From the NCBI RefSeq assembly GCF_900220975.1, contig NZ_OBQD01000020.1:34701-98700 (forward strand): a stretch of 64,000 nt of DNA, read 5' to 3'. The position numbers and the translations under genes were made by a program. The notes under the pieces are model-generated. The model worked only from the letters and a program-made list of their open reading frames with translations. It did not search any database and had not been told where the DNA came from. Numbering within the stretch: position 1 is the first letter of the stretch; each line of letters starts with the position of its first letter. This DNA comes from Rhizobium subbaraonis (GTDB lineage Bacteria > Pseudomonadota > Alphaproteobacteria > Rhizobiales > Rhizobiaceae). Positions 33,550 to 42,194 of the stretch are shown piece after piece.

Positions 33550-34203
33550 ATGAAATCGACATTTACGGCTCTTGCTGTGCTTCTTTGCGCGGCGATGTCC
33601 GGGCCAGCGGTTGCACAGGATGCGATCCAGGCACCGGCGCAGAAAATGATCGGCGGCACGCAGAAGCCGCAGGTCGAGCCGGCGCTGATCGTCATGAACG
33701 CGGCCGGCGCCAAACTCGAGGGCAACAAACTGACGCTTGTGGGAGCCGCCCCCAACGCGATCATCTTCGCCGACCGGCCTGTCCGGGCCGCCGGCCATGC
33801 GCTCACTTCGCATCTGCTGGAGGAATGGGACGAGGGTTCCGACAGCTTCGCCAAGGATCCGCCCAACGCCACCGTATCGGTGTTTGCCAAGGACGGCTCG
33901 ACCGTGAAGGACGTCGTCGTGACGCTGAAATCCCCGAAGGCCGACGCCGACAGCATAACGTTCGACGTCGCCGTTCTCGAAGGGGCGCTTCCCGCCGATG
34001 CGGACGGCCCCGCCTCGGTCTTCATCGATATCATCGGCATGCCGTTTACGCCTCTGTCCTTTGCCGGCGCAGCCCGTCGCACGGCATATCGCGGGGCGTT
34101 CTACGCCGGTGCTGCGGCGGGTGCGGCCTATGGCTATCGGGCGCTGCCGCCCGCGCCCTATCCCTACTATCACCCCTATTACCCTGCCCCATTGCCCTAC
34201 TAA
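33550..34203 (+). CDS. Exported protein with C-terminal Tyr/Pro-rich tail
   Basis: This 217-aa precursor has signal peptide MKSTFTALAVLLCAAMSGPAVA. A central domain contains NAIIFADRPVRAAGHALTSH and DPPNATVSVFAKDGS. The last 30 residues are Gly/Ala- then Tyr/Pro-rich (PYPYYHPYYPAPLPY). The tail suggests surface or wall association. GAGG precedes the ATG at 33550. I do not recognise a characterised function. It lies 25 bp before the DUF1254/DUF1214 gene and is probably co-expressed with it. Confidence 0.78.
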   Translation: MKSTFTALAVLLCAAMSGPAVAQDAIQAPAQKMIGGTQKPQVEPALIVMNAAGAKLEGNKLTLVGAAPNAIIFADRPVRAAGHALTSHLLEEWDEGSDSFAKDPPNATVSVFAKDGSTVKDVVVTLKSPKADADSITFDVAVLEGALPADADGPASVFIDIIGMPFTPLSFAGAARRTAYRGAFYAGAAAGAAYGYRALPPAPYPYYHPYYPAPLPY

Positions 34204-34228
34204 CCAGCTAATTTGAGGGAGATCAGCC

Positions 34229-35662
34229 ATGAACATTTCACGCCGTGCCGCGATGATCGGCGGCACCAGCCTCCTCGCCTCGACAACCGCATTTCCGGCA
34301 AATGCCTTCGACGGGCCGCTCACCGACATTGTGACCGGTTCGGAGGAATTCTGGACGGCCGTCGATGCTTATATCTACGGCTATCCGCTCGTGACGATGG
34401 AGATGACGCGACGCGTCATCACGAATGTCGCCGAGGCAAAGGGCTCGCGCGGCCCGATGGGCCATCTCATCAAGCTCAGGGAATATCCGAATGCGTCCTT
34501 CCGGGACGTCACGGCACCAAATGCGGACACGCTCTATACCACCGCCTTCGTCGATGTCGGCGACGAACCCTGGGTCTTCTCGTTCCCGGACATGGACGAG
34601 CGCTACTACCTCTTCCCCATGCTCGATGGCTGGACCAATGTATTCCAGGTACCGGGCACCCGGACCACGGGCGAAAAGGCGCAGACCTTTGCCATCACCG
34701 GGCCGAATTGGTCCGGCTCGCTGCCGGACGGCATCACCCAGTACAAGTCGCCGACAGCCATCGTCTGGCTTCTTGGTCGCATCTACTGCACCGGCACGCC
34801 GGAGGACTATGCGGAGGTGCACAGGATCCAGGATGCCTGCAAGCTGCAGCCCTTATCAACGTGGGGCAAGGACTATACGCCGCCTGCAGGAAAGGTCGAT
34901 CCGGCCATCGACATGAAAACCGCCGTGCGAGACCAGGTCAACCGCATGACCGCGGTCGAGTATTTCACCCTGCTCAGCGAGCTGATGCTGCGCAATCCGC
35001 CGGCTGAAGCCGACGCACCGGCCCTCGAAAGGTTCGCCACGATCGGCATCACCCCCGGCCAGCCCTTCGACAAGACCAAGTTCGTCCCGGCCTTCGAGAA
35101 ACGCGTCCCGGAGATCGGCTTTGCGCGCCTCATGCTGCATTTCAAGTCCAGCGATATTGAGAACATCAACGGCTGGGGGTTCACGACGAAGACAGGTGTC
35201 TACGGCACGAACTATCTCCAGCGGGCGCTCGTCACCGCCATCGGGCTAGGCGCGAATCGACCGCAGGACGCCGTGTACCCGACGTCGCGCAAGGACGGAA
35301 ATGGCGTTTTCGCTCGCAGCTATGACGGGGCCAACCATTATGTCGTCACTTTCAAGAAGGGACAGCTTCCCCCCGTCAGGGGCTTCTGGTCGATCACCAT
35401 GTACGACGAGAACTATTTCTTCGTGGACAATCCCATCAATCGGTACTCGATTAGCGCACGCCAGGACCTGAAGGCCAATCCGGACGGCTCCGTCGACATT
35501 CTGATACAGAACAAATCGCCCGGCACAGAGAAGGAAGCAAACTGGCTGCCTGCGCCCAAAGGCAAGTTCTACCTGATGATGCGGCTCTATTGGCCCGACG
35601 AGAACGATCCGACGATCCTGAACGGCTCGTGGGTGATCCCGTCCGCCAAACGCATAGACTGA
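34229..35662 (+). CDS. DUF1254/DUF1214 domain protein, exported by Tat-like signal
   Basis: This 477-aa protein begins MNISRRAAMIGGTSLLASTT, a twin-arginine-like signal. The DUF1254 half has DAYIYGYPLVTMEMTRRV and DVTAPNADTLYTTAFVDVG. The DUF1214 half has YDGANHYVVTFKKGQLPPVR, GFWSITMYDENYFFVDNPIN and the ending NWLPAPKGKFYLMMRLYWP. Both domains are full length. The family is frequent in soil bacteria and has no settled function; some members bind small molecules or act in periplasmic redox or stress responses. It ends the three-gene set opposite the TPR regulator. Confidence 0.88.
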   Translation: MNISRRAAMIGGTSLLASTTAFPANAFDGPLTDIVTGSEEFWTAVDAYIYGYPLVTMEMTRRVITNVAEAKGSRGPMGHLIKLREYPNASFRDVTAPNADTLYTTAFVDVGDEPWVFSFPDMDERYYLFPMLDGWTNVFQVPGTRTTGEKAQTFAITGPNWSGSLPDGITQYKSPTAIVWLLGRIYCTGTPEDYAEVHRIQDACKLQPLSTWGKDYTPPAGKVDPAIDMKTAVRDQVNRMTAVEYFTLLSELMLRNPPAEADAPALERFATIGITPGQPFDKTKFVPAFEKRVPEIGFARLMLHFKSSDIENINGWGFTTKTGVYGTNYLQRALVTAIGLGANRPQDAVYPTSRKDGNGVFARSYDGANHYVVTFKKGQLPPVRGFWSITMYDENYFFVDNPINRYSISARQDLKANPDGSVDILIQNKSPGTEKEANWLPAPKGKFYLMMRLYWPDENDPTILNGSWVIPSAKRID

Positions 35663-36032
35663 GCGTTCGGCATCCGCTCGACGCCGTCCGGGATAGGGCA
35701 GCGGAAGGCAAGTGTACGGTTTCGGCCGGCACCCCTCCAGTCCCGGCGGCCTCGACGGCGGCCCCTCGCAGGCCCTGGCGCTTTCCGGCTTCATATTGCG
35801 GCCAGAGACGTACGTGACGGCCTTCCATGGCGACTTCCCCGGAAGGAGGACGTCATGCCGATCGACCTATCTCGGGAGCAGCAAGGGACAAGGCCGAGTC
35901 AGCCGGAAGTGGCCTTCCTTGCGTGCTGCCAACTCCGATAAACTTACGCCTGGAAGCGAGCGAACCTGCTCCGCCTGCATTGAGACCGCATGGTCCTGGT
36001 GAGCCTTGATCCCGATGGATGGCGCGGTGACG
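35663..36032. other. Intergenic stretch without a supported gene
   Basis: These 370 bp lie between the convergent DUF1254 and GntR genes. Short frames on both strands lack ribosome sites and family motifs. No clear hairpin, repeat or IS trace was seen. Confidence 0.5.
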
Positions 36033-36683
36033 TCACAAGTCGATAGCCGGCTCCACAATCGCCATCGTGGCCTCGACGTGATAGCGCGCCGCCCGCTCCG
36101 CTTCGTCTTCATTGCGGTCGACGAGCGCTTGAAATATGCGCCGGTGCTGGAGATTGGTTTCTTTAACCTCGGCCTCGGAAAACAGGATCGGCACCCTGAG
36201 CATCCAGTAGTGGAACTGCGTCCGTTCATGGAACTGGGCAAGAAACAGGTTCTTCGAGGCTGTGACAATCAGCTTGTGAAACTGTGTGTTGAGACTGTTC
36301 AGGTCTGCACGAGTCAACGTTTCAACAGGCTCCATAGCCTCGATCAATCGCGCAAGCTGGTCGAGCTCGGCCGGATCAGCGTGGCGCGCAGCAAGCCTGG
36401 CGGTGGCCGCCTCGATCGCGGCCCGGCTTTCAAAGATGGCGCGCACTTGGGTCCGATCGATCGTTTCGACGACCCACCCTCGTTCGCGGCTCAGAAAACC
36501 CTCGCCTTGGAGCAACAGCAACGCTTCGCGCACCGGCGTACGCCCGACGTTCAGGCGTTCACACAGGTCGTCTTCGACCAGACGCTGCCCGGGCTTCAGC
36601 TCTGCGCCGAGAATCATGCTGCGCAGGCGATTGCGAACGTCCGATGCAATGAATTCGCCCGCCGAAGTCTTTCTTGAAGCCAT
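36033..36683 (-). CDS. GntR-family regulator, FCD subfamily
   Basis: The protein has 216 aa counted from the ATG at 36683 (MASRKTSAGEFIA). The HTH is RLRSMILGAELKPGQRLVED, then LNVGRTPVREALLLLQGEGF. The FCD domain has the metal-binding set around NTQFHKLIVTASKNLF and HRRIFQALVDRNEDEA. It sits at the 3' end of the minus-strand operon that starts at 41503 (GGCT-like, amino-acid ABC importer, VOC, EamA). A 229-bp gap separates it from the EamA gene, so it may have its own promoter. It probably senses an organic acid or amino-acid catabolite from that operon. Confidence 0.87.
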   Translation of the reverse strand: MASRKTSAGEFIASDVRNRLRSMILGAELKPGQRLVEDDLCERLNVGRTPVREALLLLQGEGFLSRERGWVVETIDRTQVRAIFESRAAIEAATARLAARHADPAELDQLARLIEAMEPVETLTRADLNSLNTQFHKLIVTASKNLFLAQFHERTQFHYWMLRVPILFSEAEVKETNLQHRRIFQALVDRNEDEAERAARYHVEATMAIVEPAIDL

Positions 36684-36912
36684 GAAGCCTGTCCCTTTCT
36701 CGGTGACCGGTATCTCCGATTCACCGGAGGCGATATATCTCTTCGTATGGGGCAAGGACTTCCGACATTCAAGCTTGGGAAGTCACAAAGCCCAGTTACA
36801 CCTGCTCTCCCAAATAACGCCGATGCGCTGCCTGACGGCCCACTTCATGCGCGGCACCAGTCCATGGCAACTGCCGGCAAGGGTCGACGGAGCGGCAGCG
36901 ATCAGCGAGACC

Positions 36913-37848
36913 TCAGTCATGGCGATATTCCGTTGCTTCCGCGGCGTCACGCCGGCTGCCTTCTCCCCGGCGGGCCACCAGCCCGCTGGCAATAATCAAT
37001 GCCGCACCTGCGACCGTTACCGCGTCCGGTATCGTTCCGAACACGAGGTAGCCGAAAGCTGTGGCCCAGAGGAGATGCGTGTAGGAAATCGGCGCCAGAC
37101 GCGAGACCTGCGTCTCGGGCCGGCGATAGGCGAAGGCAATGGCGACATGCGCCGCCAGCCATAACGCAGCCATCGCGCCCGACAGCGCCACGTCGATGAC
37201 CGACAATCCCCGGAAGACGAAGGGCAGCGCCGCCGTCAAGAGAACGAAGCCCGTCAGGGAGGAATAGGCGAGCGTGGTCGCCAGGCTGTCGGCAACCACC
37301 GCCCGGCGCGTCATCACCAGGGCCGTCGCCCAGCAGGCGGCAGAGGCGATCGAAAACAGTGCGGCGGGATTGTAGCCGGCAAGGCCCGGACGCAGGATGA
37401 CCAGCACCCCGAGAAGGCCGCCGAAGACGCCAATCCACCGCCAGGCGGGCACGCGTTCCTTCAGGATCAGCACCGAAAGCAGCGTGACGAGGCAGGGGGA
37501 GATGAAGACAAGCGCCGTCGCCTCCGCCATTGGCTGCAAGTTGAGGGCAGCCACCAGCATGATTGTCGCTCCGGCCATGCCGACGCCGCGGACAAATTGT
37601 GCGGCCGGAGCCGCGCTGCGCGCCGGCCTGCCGAAACGCAGGCGGACAACTCCCAGCAGCATCAACGCCGCCAGATAACGAAACCAGGCAATCTGCAAGG
37701 GATGAAAAGTCACCGCCAGATGCTTGGCGATGACGTCCGATGCCGCAAACAGCACCATGGCGACAAGACAGAGAAAGACACTTTCGCGGCCCTGGACCAC
37801 ACCGGACAGGCCGAGGGCGGTTCCCGGTGCAGAGAAAAGGCGCGCCAT
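36913..37848 (-). CDS. EamA/DMT-family transporter
   Basis: This 311-aa protein has about 10 membrane helices in two EamA repeats. The first includes AWFRYLAALMLLGVVRLRFG and PMAEATALVFISPCLVTLLS with the typical ERVPAWRWIGVFGGLLGVL. The second includes APISYTHLLWATAFGYLVFG. DMT exporters of this type expel amino acids or metabolites. It lies 8 bp downstream of the VOC gene in an amino-acid import operon, so it may export surplus or a by-product of that pathway. Confidence 0.9.
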   Translation of the reverse strand: MARLFSAPGTALGLSGVVQGRESVFLCLVAMVLFAASDVIAKHLAVTFHPLQIAWFRYLAALMLLGVVRLRFGRPARSAAPAAQFVRGVGMAGATIMLVAALNLQPMAEATALVFISPCLVTLLSVLILKERVPAWRWIGVFGGLLGVLVILRPGLAGYNPAALFSIASAACWATALVMTRRAVVADSLATTLAYSSLTGFVLLTAALPFVFRGLSVIDVALSGAMAALWLAAHVAIAFAYRRPETQVSRLAPISYTHLLWATAFGYLVFGTIPDAVTVAGAALIIASGLVARRGEGSRRDAAEATEYRHD

Positions 37849-37856
37849 GGAAGCGC

Positions 37857-38294
37857 TCAGGATTTGCGGACTTCGAGCACGATGCCGGCTTTTTCCCGCG
37901 TGTCGAAATAGCAGAAGCCCGAACCGTCCGTGCGCTTGCCCCGGGCCACCACGCCAAGGCCGAGCGCGCGGCCCTGAGCTTCGGCCGCATCGCGGTCGGC
38001 TACCTCGAAGCCGAGGTGGTAGACACCCTCGCCCCGCTCGTCGAGGAAATGCTTCTGTGGGGAATCAAGGCTCCCCGGATCACAGAGCTGAATCTGCACA
38101 TTATCGATGTCGCAGCATTTGTAACGCATGGCGTCCGAGGCCGCCTTGTTGGGTACGTCGAACTCAACATAGGCACCCTTCTTGGGATAGTCGAACCAAG
38201 GGCCGACCCCGAGGCTCTCATAATAGGCGACGGTCTTTTCGAGATCGTGGACGACGATGCAGACGTGATGGAGGTTCTGGAAGAGCTGGGTCAT
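37857..38294 (-). CDS. VOC-superfamily protein (glyoxalase/methylmalonyl-CoA-epimerase-like)
   Basis: This 145-aa protein starts MTQLFQNLHHVCIVVHDLEK and carries the paired beta-alpha-beta-beta-beta motifs of VOC proteins. Candidate metal ligands are His9 or His10, a Gln/Glu near DNVQIQLCD, His in EGVYHLGFEV and Glu in AGIVLEVRKS. The arrangement matches epimerase/glyoxalase members. The start at 38294 is preferred over 38321. It belongs to the ABC amino-acid transport operon; the substrate is unknown. Confidence 0.87.
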   Translation of the reverse strand: MTQLFQNLHHVCIVVHDLEKTVAYYESLGVGPWFDYPKKGAYVEFDVPNKAASDAMRYKCCDIDNVQIQLCDPGSLDSPQKHFLDERGEGVYHLGFEVADRDAAEAQGRALGLGVVARGKRTDGSGFCYFDTREKAGIVLEVRKS

Positions 38295-38379
38295 GTCGGT
38301 TTCTTCTTTCGGAATGCGCAAGGTCCTGCCGGCTCGCCGATGAGCGAGCCGCCGGGTTTACGACGGGATGTCTGGCGGG

Positions 38380-39168
38380 CTAGTGCGCCTGCAACAATCG
38401 CGCCAGAAATTGCCGGGCTCGTTCGCTCTTCGGCGCGGTGAAGAAGTCCTTCGAGGGGGCATCTTCTGCAAGGCCGCCGCCCTCCATGAAGATCACCCGG
38501 TCGGCCACGTCCCGGGCGAGGCTCATGTCGTGGGTGGCGATCAGCATGGTCTGCCCTTCCTCGGCGAGCCTGCGGATCGTCTCGACCACTTCCTGCGCCA
38601 GCTCCGGGTCGAGCGCGGAGGTCGGCTCGTCGAGCAGAAGCACACGCGGCCGCATGGCGAGCGCCCTGGCAATTGCCACACGTTGCTGCTGGCCGCCGGA
38701 AAGTTCCGAGGGATAGGCGCCCGCCTTGGCCTTCAAACCCACTTTGTCGAGCAGGTCGAGCGCCAGCTCGGCGGCTTCCGCCTTCGACCTTTTCAACACG
38801 TGCACCGGACCACTCATCACGTTCTGCAGCGCCGTCATATGCTTGAACAGGTTGAAGTGCTGGAAGACCATGCCGATCTTCTGCCGCTGGCGGCTGATGT
38901 CGGCGTCTGTCAGTTCATACAGAGCCTCTTTTTCCAGCCTGTAGCCAATGAGGTCGCCATGAACGTAGATGCGGCCCGCTGAGATGGTTTCGAGGTGGTT
39001 GACGCAGCGCAGGAGGGTGGACTTGCCGGCCCCCGAAGGGCCGAGCAGCGCCACGACCTCGCCCTGCGGCACATCAAAGGTGACATCGGTGAAGGCCGAG
39101 ACGGCTCCCCATTTCTTGGAGACGCCGACCATGGAGACGGCGTGGGACTGTTCAGGCGCGGTGCTCAT
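38380..39168 (-). CDS. Polar amino-acid ABC transporter ATP-binding protein (GlnQ/HisP-like)
   Basis: This 262-aa ABC ATPase has Walker A GPSGAGKSTLLRCVNHLE, the signature ELSGGQQQRVAIARALAMRP and Walker B VLLLDEPTSALDPELAQEV. The GPSGAGKSTLLRC and ALDPEL segments are typical of the polar amino-acid family. The start overlaps the permease stop (ATGA). It works with the permease and binding protein encoded upstream. Confidence 0.93.
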   Translation of the reverse strand: MSTAPEQSHAVSMVGVSKKWGAVSAFTDVTFDVPQGEVVALLGPSGAGKSTLLRCVNHLETISAGRIYVHGDLIGYRLEKEALYELTDADISRQRQKIGMVFQHFNLFKHMTALQNVMSGPVHVLKRSKAEAAELALDLLDKVGLKAKAGAYPSELSGGQQQRVAIARALAMRPRVLLLDEPTSALDPELAQEVVETIRRLAEEGQTMLIATHDMSLARDVADRVIFMEGGGLAEDAPSKDFFTAPKSERARQFLARLLQAH

Positions 39169-40019
39169 CTTTGCGGGAAAACCTTTTCGAGGACGGTCTG
39201 GATCGCTGTCGCGAACGCGGTCATGACGAGATACCAGAAGGCGGCGACGGCCAGCAGTTCGACGACCCGGAAGTTCGAGGAATAGATGTCGGTCGCAACC
39301 CGCAGCAGCTCAAGATAGCCGATGGCCGAGGCGAGCGAAGAGGATTTCAGCAGCATGATGTACTGGTTGCCGGCCGCCGGGATGATGATGCGGCCGGCCT
39401 GTGGGATGATGACCTGGCTAAGGACCTTCAGCTGCGTCATGCCGAGTGCCGTTGCGGCGGCCCGCTGGCCCTTGTCCACGGCCAGGATGCCACCGCGGAT
39501 GATCTCGCCCATGTAGGCCCCCTCCGCGAGGCTGAGCCCCGCAAGCGCTGCCAGGAAGGGCGTGACCACGGCGGTCGTCGGCGCGTTGATCAGCGGCGCG
39601 TCCATGAAGGGCAACGCCAGGTAGATGTTGGGGAACATGATCGGCACGGCGTTGAACCAGAACACGAGCTGGATCAGCATCGGCGTGCCGCGGAAAAGAT
39701 AGACATAGGTCGCCGAGATCGCCACTAGGATCGGATTGCCGCTGACCCGCATCAGGGCGACGACAAAGCCGATGATGCTGGCGATCACCAGCGCGAGCGT
39801 GCCGAGGACCAGGGCGTTGAAGGCGCCCATCACGATCATCGGGCTGAAGATGTACTCGCCAACGACCGACAGATCGAGGATCCGCGACCGGACGGACGCA
39901 ATCACGATCGACGCGACGACGAACAGGGCAAGGGCACCCAGCACCCAGGAGCCCCACCGGCGCCTGTGGATGATGGGAAGGTCGGGAATTGATGGAACAC
40001 TTGCGGCGGTCATTGCCAT
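39165..40019 (-). CDS. Polar amino-acid ABC transporter permease (HisM/GlnP-like)
   Basis: This 284-aa membrane protein has five or so helices. The HAAA-type EAA loop appears around GILAVDKGQRAAATALGMTQ, and YLFRGTPMLIQLVFWFNAVP is a hallmark of polar amino-acid permeases. A 40-residue hydrophilic N-terminal extension precedes the first helix. Only one permease gene is present, so a homodimer is expected. ATG 40019 or 40013 may serve as the start. Confidence 0.92.
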   Translation of the reverse strand: MAMTAASVPSIPDLPIIHRRRWGSWVLGALALFVVASIVIASVRSRILDLSVVGEYIFSPMIVMGAFNALVLGTLALVIASIIGFVVALMRVSGNPILVAISATYVYLFRGTPMLIQLVFWFNAVPIMFPNIYLALPFMDAPLINAPTTAVVTPFLAALAGLSLAEGAYMGEIIRGGILAVDKGQRAAATALGMTQLKVLSQVIIPQAGRIIIPAAGNQYIMLLKSSSLASAIGYLELLRVATDIYSSNFRVVELLAVAAFWYLVMTAFATAIQTVLEKVFPQR

Positions 40020-40033
40020 TGCCCTGCTGTATC

Positions 40034-40903
40034 TCAGTTACGCTTGCTTGCCGGCAGGTTGATGGTGATCTCGGCCAGTGCGCCGCCACCAACACCCCAT
40101 TTGTCCATGATCTGCTTGTAGCTGCCGTCGGCAAGCATCTCGTCCGTTGCCTTCTTCACGGCATCGCGCAGCGCCGCCTGATCCTTGGCGAAGCCCCATG
40201 AGGTGATGTAGGGGGTCAGGATGTAGTTGCCGCCGACGATGGCGTACTTGCCGGGGAACTGGGTGCCCATGTAGGCGAGCGCCGGGAAGTCGCCGAGATA
40301 GGCGTCGACGCGCTTCAGGTCGAGCTGCATGCGGGCATCGGGGGCGGACGGCAGTTGCTCGGCGCGGATCGCCTCCTTGCCGCCTGCGACGCATTCGGCC
40401 GAGGCAGCTTCCACCTTCTCCATGATCACGCGGCTGCCGAGAAGCGTGGCGACCGACTTGCCGCAGAAGTCGGCGATGGTCTTGTAGTTCGCATCGTCCT
40501 CGGCACGGACCATCATGCTACCGCCGGACTGCATGTAGTTGACGAAATCGAGCTTCTGTTCGCGCTCCTCGGTATCGCTGATGCCGCCCGAAGCCATGTC
40601 GAAGCGCTTGGCCTCGATGCCGGGGATCAGGGCTGCGTATTCGGCCTGGACGAAGGTGAGTTCGAGCTTCAGGCGCTTGGCGATCTCGCGCAGGAGATCG
40701 GCGCTGGCGCCGGAAACCTCCTGGCTGCCCGGCTCGCGGAACTCGATCGGCGGGAAGGTCTGCTGAGAGCCGACCTTCAGGGTCCCCCGATCCCTGATTT
40801 CGGACGGGACGAGCGAGGCCGCATCCTGGGCGAGCGCCGTGCCCGCCACAAACATCGCGAGTGCCGCGACGGCAAGGCCCTTGGCTGTATTTCCTGCTTT
40901 CAT
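40034..40903 (-). CDS. Periplasmic amino-acid-binding protein, family 3
   Basis: This 289-aa precursor has signal peptide MKAGNTAKGLAVAALAMFVAGTALA. The mature part starts with the family-3 pattern: GTLKVGSQQTFPPIEFREPG, DLLREIAKRLKLELTFVQ, IPGIEAKRFDMASGGISDTE and REQKLDFVNYMQSGG. An arginine for the alpha-carboxylate, usual in amino-acid binders, is not clearly in the normal place, so the ligand could be a modified amino acid. It lies next to the GGCT-like gene, which raises gamma-glutamyl compounds as a possibility (inference). Confidence 0.9.
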   Translation of the reverse strand: MKAGNTAKGLAVAALAMFVAGTALAQDAASLVPSEIRDRGTLKVGSQQTFPPIEFREPGSQEVSGASADLLREIAKRLKLELTFVQAEYAALIPGIEAKRFDMASGGISDTEEREQKLDFVNYMQSGGSMMVRAEDDANYKTIADFCGKSVATLLGSRVIMEKVEAASAECVAGGKEAIRAEQLPSAPDARMQLDLKRVDAYLGDFPALAYMGTQFPGKYAIVGGNYILTPYITSWGFAKDQAALRDAVKKATDEMLADGSYKQIMDKWGVGGGALAEITINLPASKRN

Positions 40904-41002
40904 TTCTGATTCCCCTTTTCATTGACATTATGGTTGAGCGGCAGGGGAAGGCGACATGATTCCGCCGCCCTCCACATTCGATCACCGGGCGATCGCTCGC
41001 GG

Positions 41003-41503
41003 TTAGCGCGTGTCGGCGCCGCGTCCCGGGATGTTCGACGGATTGGGGCGGTCGGCGCGCGGGCAAGGCGCGGCAGCCTCGAAGACCGCATTGACCTGGT
41101 CGATGTAGTCCTGTGGGAAGCCCCACTGCTTCAGACCGGCCGGAATATGCTCCCAGTAGAAGTTCGGCGGACGCATCGCGATACCGGGGGTGATCAGACG
41201 GTAGGTCCAGCAGTCGTAGCTCTTGCCATCGTCGCCGTAGACCGTGACGCAGCAACGCTCGAAATCGTCATAGTCTTCCTCGAAGTGCTTCGGATCGTGC
41301 TCGAACACGACGCCGAACGCCTTGTTGCCATAGGCTTCCGCGGTGTTGAGGAAGTGGCACCAGCCGCGATCGGTACGGTCGCCGGCAGCATGGAAGCGTA
41401 GCGCGTGATTGGCGGCATAGCCCTTGGTCACGGCCTTTGCCTGCGGCATGAACCGGGCGATTTCGATGTCGTGCAGCCAGGTGCAATAGGCGAAATAGTA
41501 CAT
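41003..41503 (-). CDS. Divergent GGCT-fold (gamma-glutamylcyclotransferase-like) protein
   Basis: This 166-aa protein begins MYYFAYCTWLHDIEIARFMP. The layout matches GGCT/AIG2-like proteins: Y-F-A-Y at the first strand, AFGVVFEHDPKHFEEDYDDF as the GVVW...LD block, and Glu82 at the position of the catalytic acid (LDxxE). The usual YGSN substrate loop is replaced by Tyr6-Cys7-Thr8-Trp9, so the substrate is probably not an ordinary gamma-glutamyl amine. It is first in the operon with the family-3 amino-acid importer and faces the Lrp-type repeat cluster. Confidence in the fold is moderate; the function is open. Confidence 0.72.
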   Translation of the reverse strand: MYYFAYCTWLHDIEIARFMPQAKAVTKGYAANHALRFHAAGDRTDRGWCHFLNTAEAYGNKAFGVVFEHDPKHFEEDYDDFERCCVTVYGDDGKSYDCWTYRLITPGIAMRPPNFYWEHIPAGLKQWGFPQDYIDQVNAVFEAAAPCPRADRPNPSNIPGRGADTR

Positions 41504-41608
41504 ACGTAACCTCTTTCCGGGCGGGGCATTTTCGCGCCGCCTCTCTGCTGAAGGATTCTATCGAAGGATCGGCACCGACTTGCGATGTCTCAAGCCGCCT
41601 CCCAATCG

Positions 41609-41644
41609 TTCGTATATTTGTTCGTATATTTTACCGTATATCTT
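41609..41644. repeat. Three 12-bp-phased CGTATAT repeats, candidate Lrp operator
   Basis: TTCGTATATTTG (41609-41620), TTCGTATATTTT (41621-41632) and ACCGTATATCTT (41633-41644) follow directly, with CGTATAT starting at 41611, 41623 and 41635. The cluster sits in the divergent region between the GGCT-like operon (minus) and the 89-aa gene/Liv operon (plus). The same motif recurs at 42122 and 47271-47290, the latter just upstream of the lrp gene. Confidence 0.65.
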
Positions 41645-41741
41645 GTCAAGCAGGCTCGATTGCGATTTGAAAAGGCAGAACGCACGCAGCGGTTGGCGGG
41701 GCCTGCACGTCGGTGCCTTGCGATGGATCCGGAGGTGTTCG

Positions 41742-42011
41742 ATGCAGTTCAGCTTCCACCACACCCATGCCTTTCCCGGTTGCAGGGTCAGCATCGAAGG
41801 CGATCGGAGCGATGCGGCGGCAGACGCGACGGTCGAGTTCAGCGACGGCAGCATCGCGCGCGGCTCCCAAGTCGGCGACGGCCCCGATATCATCCTGTCG
41901 GTTTCACCCTACCGGACGGTGCGGGGCACGGACATACCGGCGAAGCGCTGGCGGCTCGCACGAACCGGCAATGGCTGGAAGGTGACTGCCCGCCTTCCAG
42001 GGCCGACCTGA
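41742..42011 (+). CDS. 89-aa protein of unknown function
   Basis: The ATG at 41742 is preceded by GGAGG at 6-7 nt. The product begins MQFSFHHTHAFPGCRVSIEG, is soluble and beta-rich, and ends WKVTARLPGPT. It has one Cys and three N-terminal His (His6, His7, His9), a possible metal site. No known family is recognised. It lies about 100 bp downstream of the three phased repeats and 183 bp before the Liv-type binding protein, so it is probably part of the Lrp-controlled locus. Confidence 0.6.
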   Translation: MQFSFHHTHAFPGCRVSIEGDRSDAAADATVEFSDGSIARGSQVGDGPDIILSVSPYRTVRGTDIPAKRWRLARTGNGWKVTARLPGPT

Positions 42012-42121
42012 GCCACATGAATCGCCGCATCCGACACCCGATGGAATTTCAGCGGCATCCTCGGAGAAAACACGAAAGGAGCGCCGCCGGGATACGCAGC
42101 CTCCGAGCAAGTGTCAGATTA

Positions 42122-42131
42122 TTCGTATATT
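42122..42131. promoter_or_regulatory. Single TTCGTATATT site upstream of the Liv-type operon
   Basis: TTCGTATATT is identical to the first ten bases of the first two repeats at 41609-41632. It lies 64 bp before the binding-protein ATG and could be an Lrp half-site controlling this promoter. No second exact copy is found 12 bp to either side. Confidence 0.45.
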
Positions 42132-42194
42132 TCTACGATCGCAGGCAGCCTAGATTTCACCCGTCCCCGCAACGGAACGGAGAGAGGGTGAACA

